Shown here piece after piece: positions 10,001 to 17,747 of a stretch of DNA of 64,000 nucleotides. Below the pieces are notes generated by a model. That model saw only the letters and a program-made list of their open reading frames with translations, did not search any database and was not told where the DNA came from. Position numbers and translations under genes: made by a program. This DNA is from Hyalangium versicolor (GTDB taxonomy: Bacteria > Myxococcota > Myxococcia > Myxococcales > Myxococcaceae): assembly GCF_020103695.1 (NCBI RefSeq), contig NZ_JAHXBF010000027.1:62001-126000 (forward strand), read 5' to 3'. The stretch's first letter is position 1, and each line of letters starts with the position of its first letter.

Positions 10001-11644
10001 ACCTGTTCCCGGGTCATACACCTCCGTGTTGGGGGTGTACGTTCCTCCGATCATGAGCACCTTGCCATCGGGCAGTAGCGTCGCCGAGTGGCCGTCTCGA
10101 CTCACGGACATGGAGCCCGCGGAGGTCCAGGTGCCCGTTGCAGGGTTGTACACCTCTGCGTTCGACAGGAGGTTGTTGCCGTCGAATCCCCCGGCCACCA
10201 GGACCTTGCCATTGGGCAGCAGTGTCGCCGTGTGGCCCTCTCGGGGCGTGGTCATGGAGCCCGTGGAAGTCCAGGTGCCCGTTGCCGGGTTGTACACCTC
10301 CGCGGTGGTCAGCGTGTCCAACAGCGGGCCTCCCCGGCCTCCAACAATGAGCACCCTGCCATTGGGGAGCAGTGTCGCCGTGTGGATTTCGCGAAAGATG
10401 GCGGGTGCGTTGGTGGGAGCCCAGGTGCCTGTCGCGGGATCGTATAGCTCCGCGGTGGCCTCCCAGTTGGGATTCACGCCGCCCACCACGAGGACCTTGC
10501 CATTGGGCAGCAGCGTCGCCGTGTGGCTGTCGCGCGCAACGGTCAGTCGGCCCGTGGAAGCCCAGGTGCCCGTCGCGGGGTCATACAGCTCCGCGCTGGA
10601 TAGAGAGAAGACGCCGTCGGAGCCCCCGGCGACGAGGACCTTGCCATTGGGCAACAGCGTCGCCGTGTTGCCCCCTCGAGCCGATGCCATGGAGCCGGTG
10701 GAAGCCCAGGTGCCCGTCGCGGGGTCATACAACTCCGCGCTGGTCAGGAGGGTGTTGTTGGCATTGCGGCCCCCGGAGGCAAGCACCTTGCCCGAGGGGA
10801 GCAGTGTCGCCTTGGGTCCACTCCGGACCGTGGACATGGAGCCGGTGGAGCTCCAGCCTGGATCCACGACGATGGGGCCCTCCAGGTCCTCCAACTCCAC
10901 CGTCATCTCGACCTGCAGGGTGCGGCCCTTCAGCGCCAGCGGGGCGCGTCCTTCTTGTCCGAGGCTCGGCTCGGCTGCGAGGCCCTGCATCCGCATCTGG
11001 CCCTGGCGGCTGAGTCCCGTGGTGTCTCGCGCCACAGCGCGGTGCATCCGCAGCACGGGCACCTCCTGGCCGTCCAGGAACTCCAGGTAGTCCCCCGCGT
11101 CCCTCACCGATGCCACGCTCTCGGGCACGGTGATCTCGTAGTTCGCTCGGAAGGGCTGTCCTCCCCCCTCCATCACTACGTACTCCTCTACCCGCTGTGT
11201 CACCCACAGCCCTGGCTCCTCCACGGTTCCTGCCCCCACGGGGGTCCAGAAATGCCGGGCTCCATAGAAGGTGGCGCTCGTCCCATCCCGCGAAGAGGGA
11301 GTGCTGCCTGCTTCCTGTCGCACTTGGAAGACAACACCGCGGGTGCTGATCTCCAGAGCTCCGTCCTCGGTGGCTGGCAGCTTCACACGCAGGGCCGCCG
11401 TGGGGTTGACGGGCAGCTGCGGCGCTTCCTCCTTCATCCGCTCAGCGAATTCCGGGAAGTAGGCGCGTGCCAGCTCCAGCGCGGTGTCGTTTCCAGGCGC
11501 CCGACGCCAGGCTTCGGCGGCTCGCGCTCGCTCCTCGTTGGCAGGAACAGAAGGGGTGCAGTGGAGCCACAGGATGCCCATCAACAGCGGGAAGAGCCTG
11601 AGCAAGAAGGATGAAGCAGACCGGAGGTATCTCGCGTGAAACAT
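7025..11644 (-). CDS. Giant surface protein: 14 Kelch-type repeats, 5 Ig-like repeats, MYXO-CTERM tail
   Basis: About 1,539 residues from ATG 11644; a GTG at 11665 is the alternative and neither has a good Shine-Dalgarno. The N-terminus has a hydrophobic signal ending in LWLHC, possibly a lipobox. After ~240 residues come 14 Kelch-like repeats built on 'HTATLLPNGKVLVAGG' and 'AEVYDPATGTWASTGSM', enough for one or two propellers. Five bacterial Ig-like modules follow ('TPASDAVVNTRSPAISGTAE...AGSTVTV'). The end is a Pro linker, 'GGCTAAP', a hydrophobic span and an Arg-rich terminus ('CLRRRRALTRG'), the layout of a MYXO-CTERM sorting signal. Probably a cell-surface recognition or adhesion protein. 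Confidence 0.88.
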   Translation of the reverse strand: MFHARYLRSASSFLLRLFPLLMGILWLHCTPSVPANEERARAAEAWRRAPGNDTALELARAYFPEFAERMKEEAPQLPVNPTAALRVKLPATEDGALEISTRGVVFQVRQEAGSTPSSRDGTSATFYGARHFWTPVGAGTVEEPGLWVTQRVEEYVVMEGGGQPFRANYEITVPESVASVRDAGDYLEFLDGQEVPVLRMHRAVARDTTGLSRQGQMRMQGLAAEPSLGQEGRAPLALKGRTLQVEMTVELEDLEGPIVVDPGWSSTGSMSTVRSGPKATLLPSGKVLASGGRNANNTLLTSAELYDPATGTWASTGSMASARGGNTATLLPNGKVLVAGGSDGVFSLSSAELYDPATGTWASTGRLTVARDSHTATLLPNGKVLVVGGVNPNWEATAELYDPATGTWAPTNAPAIFREIHTATLLPNGRVLIVGGRGGPLLDTLTTAEVYNPATGTWTSTGSMTTPREGHTATLLPNGKVLVAGGFDGNNLLSNAEVYNPATGTWTSAGSMSVSRDGHSATLLPDGKVLMIGGTYTPNTEVYDPGTGSWAAAGTLTSERDGHSATLLPNGKVLVAGSGFPNYLATAELYDPGAGTCTSTGTLASARNSHTSTLLPNGKVLAAGGSDGNGTLASAEVYDPATSSWAATGSLVSARGNHKATLLPNGKVLVTGGQNSSALASAEVYDSSTGTWTSTGSLASARSSHSATLLSNGKVLVTGGSNGNALTSAEVYDPAAGTWAATGSMVSARSNHTATLLPTGKVLVTGGANGSGSLASAEVYDPATGTWAATGSMASARSSHAATLLPNGKILVTGGQNGSALSSAAVYDSTTGTWTSTGSMAAGRLSHTATLLPTGKVIVAGGTDGTGTLASVEVYESGTGTWVSTGSMKASRGGHTATLLPQGKVLFAGGSNNGSALASAEVYEDTGASDAWRPKVQTSILRPGATANVTGSGFRGVSEASSGGTRNSATQVPLLSLSAVEGGALTRMPGGTFSDTVVTTTVPSVPEGSYLLTVTTNAIPGGKLVVLQGTPMLPPVVVTPASDAVVNTRSPAISGTAEAGSTVTVFVDVTVAGIATANGSGSWSLTPTFSLAQGLHSVTARATDAAGNTGPVSNPRSFTVDSVAPAAPSVVTPARDAVVNTATPLISGKAEAGSTVSVTLDGSAARTAIADGSGNWNLTPSTPLAQGTHALSAWATDAAGNVSPYSSLSFRVDSLAPAIPEVLTPANGAVVKTATPVISGTAEAGSRVSISLDGTTLGPVVTDGSRNWSFTPSTALAQGAHSITAQATDAVGNTSPASSPLSFTVDTVAPEAPVVVTPASGAVVTTETPVISGTAEAGSTVTVSLDGMEAGLVVADGAGNWSFTPNTALEQGAHSVTARATDAASNTSSASTARSFTVDTVAPEAPVVLTPTNGATVNTATPILSGTAEAGSTVILSLDGKVVGSIVANTDGTWSFQVEEALASGSHTLTVSAVDAVGNQGSASVPTAFTITLTQPPDPPLPAKAGGCTAAPTSAASWVAVVLAIACLRRRRALTRGHP
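8870..10850 (-). repeat. Tandem ~150-bp coding repeats (Kelch array)
   Basis: Fourteen degenerate repeat units of roughly 140-160 bp encode the Kelch blades. Units share near-identical blocks such as 'GGACCTTGCCATTGGGCAGC' on the + strand. The similarity at DNA level makes this stretch prone to recombination and copy-number change and to assembly collapse. It is coding, not a CRISPR array. Confidence 0.8.
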
Positions 11645-11822
11645 GTGGAGCGCGCTTAGGAGCACCCCTCATGCCAATGGCACGCTGTGCTCGGCCCGCT
11701 CTCGTAGCCTCATCGGGGAGCCGCTGCTCCCGGCAAGAAGTTGCTGGGAGGTGTTTGCCCGCTGGCAAGAACTTGCCGCAGCCCCTCCGTCCCTGCTGTC
11801 GCTCGGTTCGAGCCGAACTGAA

Positions 11823-12566
11823 TCAGCGCGAGGCGATGTCGGAGCTCTCCAGGTACGGCGACGCTTCGACAATGGCCTCCGCGGTCCAGCCCCAGTTGTC
11901 GCCGCCGCCCTTCTCGTCGCAATTGCCGTCGGTGTGGACGCCCAGCAGGTATCCCTGGCGATTGAGCACGCCCGCGCCGGAGCTCCCGACCAGGGTGTCC
12001 AGGTCCGTGTAGTAGACAAGCTGATCACACGAATCCAGGTACTCGCCTTCGGCGATGACCTTGGGATGACCTCGGGGATGCTGGATGATGGCCAGCCGCT
12101 CGCTGGCCTGGGATGTCAGGAGGACAGGTGTCACCGTGGGAAGCGTGTCGAGCTGGATGAGCGCATAGTCGGGCTCGTCCGCCTGCTCGATGACCGTGCC
12201 CTCGGTGATCAGCGTGTCGCCGTCGGCATCGTCCTCGAAGTTGAAGACCACCACATCCCGGTCGCCCAGCGCGACACAGTGCCCCGCGGTCAACACCACC
12301 GGCCCCTCGCTCGCTTGGATCAGCGTCCCGGTGCACCGCCCGTCAATCATGACGACGGCGTCTTCCGGGCCCTGCACGACGTCAGCGAACTCACCCTGGT
12401 AGCTGTTGATGGGGGTGAAATCCTGCGTCGGACCACACTGCACGAGGCTATGAACCTCCGGCCTCTTCGCGTTCCCACACACCTGGGGAACAGCGGGCAC
12501 CGACGATCCACAGGCGGTAATGCCCAGGACGACGGTGCCCGCGAAAATCCAACCCCACAGAGTCAT
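11823..12566 (-). CDS. Trypsin-like serine protease lipoprotein
   Basis: 247 residues. The N-terminal signal 'WIFAGTVVLGITACGSS' carries a lipobox (ITAC), so this should be a lipoprotein. The chymotrypsin-fold triad is visible: His in 'VVLTAGHCVALGD', Asp in 'EPDYALIQLDT', and Ser in 'DTLVGSSGAGVLN'. The oxyanion-hole motif GSSGAG instead of GDSGGP is typical of bacterial glutamyl-endopeptidase-like or V8-type members. It sits beside the M57 metalloprotease gene on the same strand, 30 bp downstream, so the two exported proteases may be one operon. Confidence 0.88.
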   Translation of the reverse strand: MTLWGWIFAGTVVLGITACGSSVPAVPQVCGNAKRPEVHSLVQCGPTQDFTPINSYQGEFADVVQGPEDAVVMIDGRCTGTLIQASEGPVVLTAGHCVALGDRDVVVFNFEDDADGDTLITEGTVIEQADEPDYALIQLDTLPTVTPVLLTSQASERLAIIQHPRGHPKVIAEGEYLDSCDQLVYYTDLDTLVGSSGAGVLNRQGYLLGVHTDGNCDEKGGGDNWGWTAEAIVEASPYLESSDIASR

Positions 12567-12596
12567 GAATGGCCCAGGGGGCTATTGTGCCATTTC

Positions 12597-13370
12597 TCAG
12601 TAGAGGGCGTTCAGCGCGGTCTTGTCCGAGCTGGTCCACTCACCGGTCTCGGTGGACCGGAAGCAGGAGTTCATCACGGAGCCGCCCACCGTGGCGGTGC
12701 TCGGCGTGCCGGAGATGAGGATGGCGCCCACCGTCGAGGCACCCTCGTTGGTGGCCGTACCACCGCAGCTGATGGCGCGGTTGTAGTAGTCCGAGTGACG
12801 GAAGCCGATCGTGTGGCCGATCTCGTGGGTGATGACGTGCTCGTTCACGTCCACGCTGTAGCTCTGCAGCGGGGTGCCGATGTTGATCGTGCCGTAGGGC
12901 TTGCCGCCGGAGGGGAAGCCGGAGGAGCCGCCCGTGGCCGTCGACGTCTGGGCGACGATGGTGGCGCTGCAGCCGCTGGTGGAGTTGCGCACCAGGGTGA
13001 AGCTCAGGCCCAGCTGGTTGTAGTTCTCGATGGCCAGATCGAGGCCCTGGCTCAGGCGGCTGTAGCTGTTGAAGGTAGAGGTGGGGTTGATGCAGATCTT
13101 CGTCACGGAGCTGCTGACCAGGTTGGTCGTCCGGTACTGCTCCTGGGTCTTGCCGTCCGTCTGGAGCATCTCGCGGGACGCCTCGAGGGTCACGTGAGCG
13201 TCGCGGCCCACGTACACGGCGCCATCGATGACCTGGATGTCGTCGGCCGGGAAGCCAGCGTCCTTCAGGTTGGAGACGATCTCCTCGTTCTCGCTCTGGG
13301 CATCGGTGCCGCCGCAGCCGGTCAGCAACGCACCACAGCTCACCACGAGGACAGCCGCTTTCTTGAACAT
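12597..13370 (-). CDS. M57-family 'HEIGH' metalloprotease lipoprotein
   Basis: 257 residues from ATG 13370 (GAGGAA upstream); an in-frame extension to 13463 is discarded because the signal peptide starts at MFKKAAVLVVSCGALLTGCGG. The lipobox is LTGC. The zinc motif 'HVITHEIGHTIGFRHSDYY' (HExGHxxGxxHxD) is the hallmark of Peptidase_M57, a small family best known from Myxococcus proteases. A Met-turn candidate is 'GGSVMNSC'. The gene is probably the first of an operon with the trypsin-like gene. Likely role: extracellular or surface protein degradation during predation or development (inference from family). Confidence 0.9.
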   Translation of the reverse strand: MFKKAAVLVVSCGALLTGCGGTDAQSENEEIVSNLKDAGFPADDIQVIDGAVYVGRDAHVTLEASREMLQTDGKTQEQYRTTNLVSSSVTKICINPTSTFNSYSRLSQGLDLAIENYNQLGLSFTLVRNSTSGCSATIVAQTSTATGGSSGFPSGGKPYGTINIGTPLQSYSVDVNEHVITHEIGHTIGFRHSDYYNRAISCGGTATNEGASTVGAILISGTPSTATVGGSVMNSCFRSTETGEWTSSDKTALNALY

Positions 13371-13573
13371 TCTTGTTTTCCTCTGAGTCGGGGGATGCGC
13401 TGCCGCCTGGCTACCCACCAGCCGCGGACAGCGTGCCCCTTCCCTGAGCAAGTGCCGGGCCACTCATGTTCTCAGAGGGGAATAGCCCGCCTTTTGAGAA
13501 TTACATGGAGTACCCATACTCCAGGTTCTCTGGGGTCAGTTGTAAAGGGGCGTGACAACCGGGGGCGTAAAGA

Positions 13574-13635
13574 GCTGTCCTGACAGCGCTTTCGCTTGCC
13601 GTGACTGAATGTTCACGTTCTGGACAGAGCTGTCC
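13574..13635. promoter_or_regulatory. Two related inverted repeats in a divergent intergenic region
   Basis: GCTGTC-CT-GACAGC at 13574-13587 and GGACAG-AG-CTGTCC at 13622-13635 are perfect 6-bp-arm inverted repeats with 2-bp spacers. Both are built from CTGTC/GACAG and centred 48 bp apart. They lie in the ~340-bp region between the divergent M57 protease (start 13370) and the lipoprotein at 13713. They look like operators for one dimeric repressor or activator; the protein is unknown. I see nothing else certain in this gap. Confidence 0.4.
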
Positions 13636-13712
13636 TTGAATCGGTCACCTGGCAAAGGCCCCAACGGCGCTCGGGTGAATACACTCTCACTGTACCCCGT
13701 CCCTCCCGCTAT

Positions 13713-14894
13713 ATGCGCCACTCACCCCTTCGCATCACCGCGCTGCTGGGCGCGGCCCTGTCCATCCTCCCGGGCTGCGCGAGCAGCAACGCGAACCTCT
13801 CCTCCTCTTCCGACACGCAGGCCCAGGCGCCTGCGCTCACGCAGGCCGCGGATGCCTGGAAGCGCGCTCGCGTGGGTGATCGGGTCACCTACTCCTTCTC
13901 CGCGACCCAAGGACCTGATCCCCGCGGCAGTGGCTACGCGCGCACCCTCGGCGGCCAGCTGACGCTGGAGGTGGTGGCCGTGCAGCAGCCCTGGGTCTGG
14001 GTGCGCGTTGCCTTTACCGACGAGGCCGGCAAGCCCCCGGCCCAGGCGCGGCTGGCGCAGGACCTCCTCCTCCCCGTTCGCGCGGACACGACGCGCCCGC
14101 TCAGTGTGCCTCCCGTGGGTGAGGCCACCGCCGAGCGCCTCTCCAGCGCGGGCCAGGACTGGCAGGCCGTGCGCTACGTCAGCGACCAGCGCCCCGTGGA
14201 TGGTCCCCTGCGCACGCGCATCTACGCTACCGAGCCGGGCCCGCTCTACCTCACCCGTGGCCTGCTCGAGGCGAGCTCCGAGGCAGCGGGCTTCCACCTC
14301 CCGGGCGGCTTCACTCTGAAGCTGCGCGAGTTCCGCGAGGGCTCGGACGGAGCCACCGCTCCCGTGCCCGCGCTGGAGCGGCCCCTGGGCCCGGGCGCGT
14401 ACTACGAGCGGTACGTGGACGTGGGCGGCCCGCCGAGTGTGCAGCGCGTGTGCTTCGCCGCCGAGCGCGGCTACCTTCTGCGCACCGAGGGGCCCGTCGA
14501 TCCCAAGGCCGCACCCTGCTCGGACTTCTCCCAGGCCGAGCCCGAGCCCCTCGAGGACCTGGTGATGAACCTGCCCTGGGGTGCTCTGGCCGCGGGGGAT
14601 TGGCCTCCTGCCGCTGCTGCCTCTGGCACCCGTGGCACCTTGACGGTGGAGGACCGCAGCGTGCCCGTCCTCACCGAGCAGAGCACCGAGACCGTCGAGG
14701 GCACTCCGCGCGTCTTCTCGCAGACCTACGCGGCCGAGCCGTGGGCCCCGGTGCTCGCGGGCCTGCCCTATGAGGCACGCTTCGACCCGTTCGCCAGCGG
14801 CACCGAGCGCGTGGTGGCCGGTGGCAAGCGTGAGTCCGAGGGCGGCACGCGGCTCGTGCGCTGGGGCTCGTGGCTCACGACTCGGAGTGAATAG
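13713..14894 (+). CDS. Hypothetical lipoprotein
   Basis: 393 residues with an N-terminal lipoprotein signal 'ITALLGAALSILPGCASSN' (lipobox LPGC). The mature part is a soluble, beta-rich protein of about 370 residues, e.g. 'GDRVTYSFSATQG', 'VQRVCFAAERGYLLRTEG'. I do not recognise a family. The coding frame is supported by the lipobox and by codon bias; a 1,255-residue antisense ORF covering this and the next gene is rejected. It is divergent from the M57 protease, sharing the inverted-repeat region. Probably periplasmic or surface-exposed. Confidence 0.78.
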   Translation: MRHSPLRITALLGAALSILPGCASSNANLSSSSDTQAQAPALTQAADAWKRARVGDRVTYSFSATQGPDPRGSGYARTLGGQLTLEVVAVQQPWVWVRVAFTDEAGKPPAQARLAQDLLLPVRADTTRPLSVPPVGEATAERLSSAGQDWQAVRYVSDQRPVDGPLRTRIYATEPGPLYLTRGLLEASSEAAGFHLPGGFTLKLREFREGSDGATAPVPALERPLGPGAYYERYVDVGGPPSVQRVCFAAERGYLLRTEGPVDPKAAPCSDFSQAEPEPLEDLVMNLPWGALAAGDWPPAAAASGTRGTLTVEDRSVPVLTEQSTETVEGTPRVFSQTYAAEPWAPVLAGLPYEARFDPFASGTERVVAGGKRESEGGTRLVRWGSWLTTRSE

Positions 14895-15005
14895 AACCGC
14901 TACCCGTCCGTCTCGGCCAATGGTGGGTCCATGAGGCGGGCGGGGGCGGGCGTCGTCGAGACGCGGGGAGGACCGACAGCTCTTCACCCTGAAGGCAGGC
15001 CTCTC

Positions 15006-17492
15006 ATGCGGATGCAACGGTGGTTGGCACTCGCGCTCGCGGGCACTCTCGCGGGCTGCTACGTGGGTCCCCCCTCGGATTGGGATGACGACTTCCCGGA
15101 TGGCCCTACGGTGCCGGACGGATCCAACAGCGTCGAGGGGGTGGACTTCTTCATCGACTCGCTGACGGGCCCTTCGGTCCTGGGCGGTGACTCCCTGAAG
15201 GAAGTTCATGCGAAGCTCTGCAACCGAGGGAACATCTTCGGTGTCACCGACGTGTCCTTCTTCCTCTCGAAGGACAACACCCTCGATACGCGAGACACGT
15301 GGGTGGCCACCAGCTCGCGGATCAGCGTGCCTGCGGGAAGCTGCCGGGATGCGAGCGCGCAGGTGGGGTTCGTGGACCTGCCCGAGACGAGCTACTACCT
15401 GCTGGCCGCGGCGGATTTCGACGACTTCACGTTCGAGGCGGATGAGCGCAACAACGAAGGCACGGGAGGGCACATCTCCGTGGACTTCAACCCGCCCCCC
15501 AGGCCGTTCCTTTCGTGGGTGAGCTCCACGGACTCCTCGCCATTCCCGCTCCTGCAGGCGCAGGCGGAGGCGAACGACGTCATCCGCGTCTACCGGGGTG
15601 ACAGTTGTTCCGGCACTCCCGTGGCCGAGGCGAACACCTGCGCGAGGGGCTACGCCCAGGTGCGCATCAACCTCTCCGAGTACTCCGAGACCTACTACTC
15701 GGCCCGGGCGTATGAGTCCGCGGGGAACGTCTCGGGGTGCAGCAGCATCCCGGCGCCCGGGGGATATGAGAACCCGGGCGAGGACGACACCACGCCTCCT
15801 CCGCCTCCGGTGATCACCGAGGCCACCTGGCAGTATGGGACGAATCAGCAGGCGCTGCGTGTGAGGGGCACCACGGAGGCCGGAGCGGAGGTGGGGATCT
15901 TCATCGACGCGCAGTGCACGGGCATCCCGGCCGCCACCGTGTTCGCGAACGCGAGTGGCGCCTTCAGCGCGAATCTCACCGTCCAGGCCGCGGGCGGAGC
16001 CACGGTCCGCCGTGTGTTCGTCGCCGCTCGGGACGCCGCGCTCAACGAGTCCGTGTGTGTCGAGGGCCCCAAGTACGACACACCGTGCGCACCGGGCTAC
16101 GCCAACTGTGACGGCAACCCCGCCAATGGCTGCGAGGTGAACCTCACGGAGGATCCGAATCACTGCGGCACCTGCTCCACGAGCTGCGATACGCCCGGAG
16201 ACGCGGTGGGCGTGTGCGTGGCGGGGACGTGCGGCAACGCGTGCGCCGTGGGCCGATACGACTGCGATGGGAACGCGGCCAACGGCTGCGAGTCCACCTA
16301 CGCGTGCAGTCCCTCCACGTGCACCATCAGCCGCTCCGCGGAGCTGGCCATCACGGCGCTCTCGGTGGTGGAGGATCCGGTGCGCACGGTGCCGGGCGGG
16401 GCGTGGAGCTTCGGCACGTTGATGAAGGCGATGGCGGGAGACCAGGATCCCTCCGCGCTGGTGCGCCAATGGCTGAAGACGTGGACCACGCCGCAGACGA
16501 TCAACGGAATCACCCTGCCGGCGCGCTCTCAGATGCTGTCGCGGGTGCTCGGGCCTTGGGAGGCGAAGAGCGGCGGAGCGAACCAGCCGCTGGACTTCAG
16601 CAAGGCGCCGTTCCGGCTGCTGGCCATCATGAACCGCATGGACCTGCGCAACCCTGGAGTCCAGTCGGGTGAGGGCCGGTTCGTGTTCGGGGTGCTGGAC
16701 CCGCAGGGCAACCCGCTCGAGTTCACCGTCATCCTGGAGTTCGCGCTGCCGGGAGGCAGCCCGGAGGCCATCCAGCGCTGGGCGAAGGACTGGCACGAAT
16801 TGGGCCAGTTGGGCCTGAACCACCCGAACTACAACGCGAAGCTGCAGGCGCTGACGGACCGCTTCGCGAAGACGGGGGTGATGGCGGGGCGGCCATTTGG
16901 CAACGCGCTCAACCAGATCCGCACCAACGAGTTCGTCCTGGCCGAGCCCTGGGAGATGCGCGAGTTCAACCTCACGGAGACGGGGCTGCGGCCCACGACG
17001 GTGAAGCTGACGCCGGATCTCGGGTTCGAGAACTCGAACATGCTGAGGGATTACATCCGGGCGAACCAGGCGGACATCCTGGCCGAGCAGCACGTGGTGC
17101 CGGAGCGCATCGGCGGGGTGCCGTTCCTCGGAGCATCGGCGCAGGTGCCGGAGGGGTTCTTCTGGCGGGCGCCGGCGGTCAACACCGAGGCCCGGCACAA
17201 GTTCTCGCTGAACACGTGCAGCGGGTGCCACGCGGGGGAGACAGGCACGGACTTCACGCACATCTCGCCTCGGGCGGCGGGCCGCCAGGCGGTGCTGTCG
17301 GTGTTCCTGAGAGGAGGCACGGTGAGGGATCCGTGGACGCTGGCGCCGAGGACCTTCGATGACCTGGGCCGTCGCGCCACGGACCTGGCGGCGCTGGTGT
17401 GCGGGACCAGCTCGGCGCAGGGGCTGACGGGTGTGGAGACGTTCGGGGGCTTCCCGGCACCCTCCAACCTGCCTCGGGCGCGCGTGCACTGA
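15006..17492 (+). CDS. Large lipoprotein with CARDB/Ig-like and Cys-rich modules and one CxxCH motif
   Basis: 828 residues from ATG 15006, chosen because the lipoprotein signal 'RWLALALAGTLAGCYVG' follows; the longer in-frame start at 14931 lacks support. Order: a CARDB-like segment (~residues 40-160), Ig-like beta domains (~170-360), then a Cys-rich myxobacterial surface module ('CAPGYANCDGNPANGCEVNL' and a second copy 'RYDCDGNAANGCES'). A ~450-residue C-terminal domain contains a single c-type-heme-like motif 'LNTCSGCHAGETGTDF'. The last domain resembles di-heme/cytochrome-like surface proteins of delta-proteobacteria, but one CxxCH alone does not prove heme. It is followed by a strong palindrome. 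Confidence 0.82.
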   Translation: MRMQRWLALALAGTLAGCYVGPPSDWDDDFPDGPTVPDGSNSVEGVDFFIDSLTGPSVLGGDSLKEVHAKLCNRGNIFGVTDVSFFLSKDNTLDTRDTWVATSSRISVPAGSCRDASAQVGFVDLPETSYYLLAAADFDDFTFEADERNNEGTGGHISVDFNPPPRPFLSWVSSTDSSPFPLLQAQAEANDVIRVYRGDSCSGTPVAEANTCARGYAQVRINLSEYSETYYSARAYESAGNVSGCSSIPAPGGYENPGEDDTTPPPPPVITEATWQYGTNQQALRVRGTTEAGAEVGIFIDAQCTGIPAATVFANASGAFSANLTVQAAGGATVRRVFVAARDAALNESVCVEGPKYDTPCAPGYANCDGNPANGCEVNLTEDPNHCGTCSTSCDTPGDAVGVCVAGTCGNACAVGRYDCDGNAANGCESTYACSPSTCTISRSAELAITALSVVEDPVRTVPGGAWSFGTLMKAMAGDQDPSALVRQWLKTWTTPQTINGITLPARSQMLSRVLGPWEAKSGGANQPLDFSKAPFRLLAIMNRMDLRNPGVQSGEGRFVFGVLDPQGNPLEFTVILEFALPGGSPEAIQRWAKDWHELGQLGLNHPNYNAKLQALTDRFAKTGVMAGRPFGNALNQIRTNEFVLAEPWEMREFNLTETGLRPTTVKLTPDLGFENSNMLRDYIRANQADILAEQHVVPERIGGVPFLGASAQVPEGFFWRAPAVNTEARHKFSLNTCSGCHAGETGTDFTHISPRAAGRQAVLSVFLRGGTVRDPWTLAPRTFDDLGRRATDLAALVCGTSSAQGLTGVETFGGFPAPSNLPRARVH

Positions 17493-17499
17493 GCTCCTT

Positions 17500-17527
17500 A
17501 CGCCGGTCCGAACGTTCGGACCGGCGT
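17500..17527. terminator. 28-bp perfect palindrome after the CxxCH lipoprotein gene
   Basis: ACGCCGGTCCGAAC is followed at once by its exact reverse complement, 8 nt after the stop at 17492. RNA would fold into a 12-bp stem with a 4-nt loop. There is no U-tract, so it is a terminator or transcript-stabilising hairpin. Confidence 0.55.
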
Positions 17528-17546
17528 CAATCCGAACGCGCTCCAG

Positions 17547-17577
17547 GTGGTGACCGCACTCTCAGCCCTGGTGACCG
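17547..17577 (+). promoter_or_regulatory. Paired GGTGAC boxes, 21-bp spacing
   Basis: GGTGAC starts at 17549 and again at 17570, 21 bp apart, in contexts 'CCAGGTGGTGACCGC' and 'GCCCTGGTGACCGC' nearly identical to those ahead of the paralog at 3722. The boxes end ~95 bp upstream of the sigma-54 promoter at 17670. Confidence 0.58.
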
Positions 17578-17669
17578 CCCACATCAGCCTCCAGGCGCCG
17601 GGTACCTCCTGTCTGACGTAACCTCCTGAAATCACGCGAGTCGATGCCGCTGGAGGTGAGTCTCAGGTG

Positions 17670-17686
17670 TGGCATGTCGGATGCTA
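17670..17686 (+). promoter_or_regulatory. Sigma-54 promoter for the gene at 17748
   Basis: TGGCATG-N5-TGCTA with GG-N10-GC spacing, identical to the element at 3644. The predicted transcript would start near 17697 and carry a ~50-nt leader with AAGGAG ahead of the ATG. Confidence 0.7.
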
Positions 17687-17747
17687 AGGGACATGGCATC
17701 ACCTCTTCGTACCCGTCGCGAAGAGGTCCCTCGAAGGAGCTTCCACC

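Noticed and set aside
8870..10850. Regular repeats resembling a CRISPR array
   Set aside because: Units are ~150 bp, degenerate, and translate into Kelch blades; no spacers of constant length.
9900..11090. 396-codon plus-strand frame with repeats
   Set aside because: Antisense reading of the Kelch array; the repeats come from the real gene on the other strand.
13722..17489. 1,255-codon open frame on the minus strand
   Set aside because: It lies antisense to two lipoprotein genes with clear signal peptides; its composition (Arg/His/Ala-rich) is the usual shadow of high-GC third positions.
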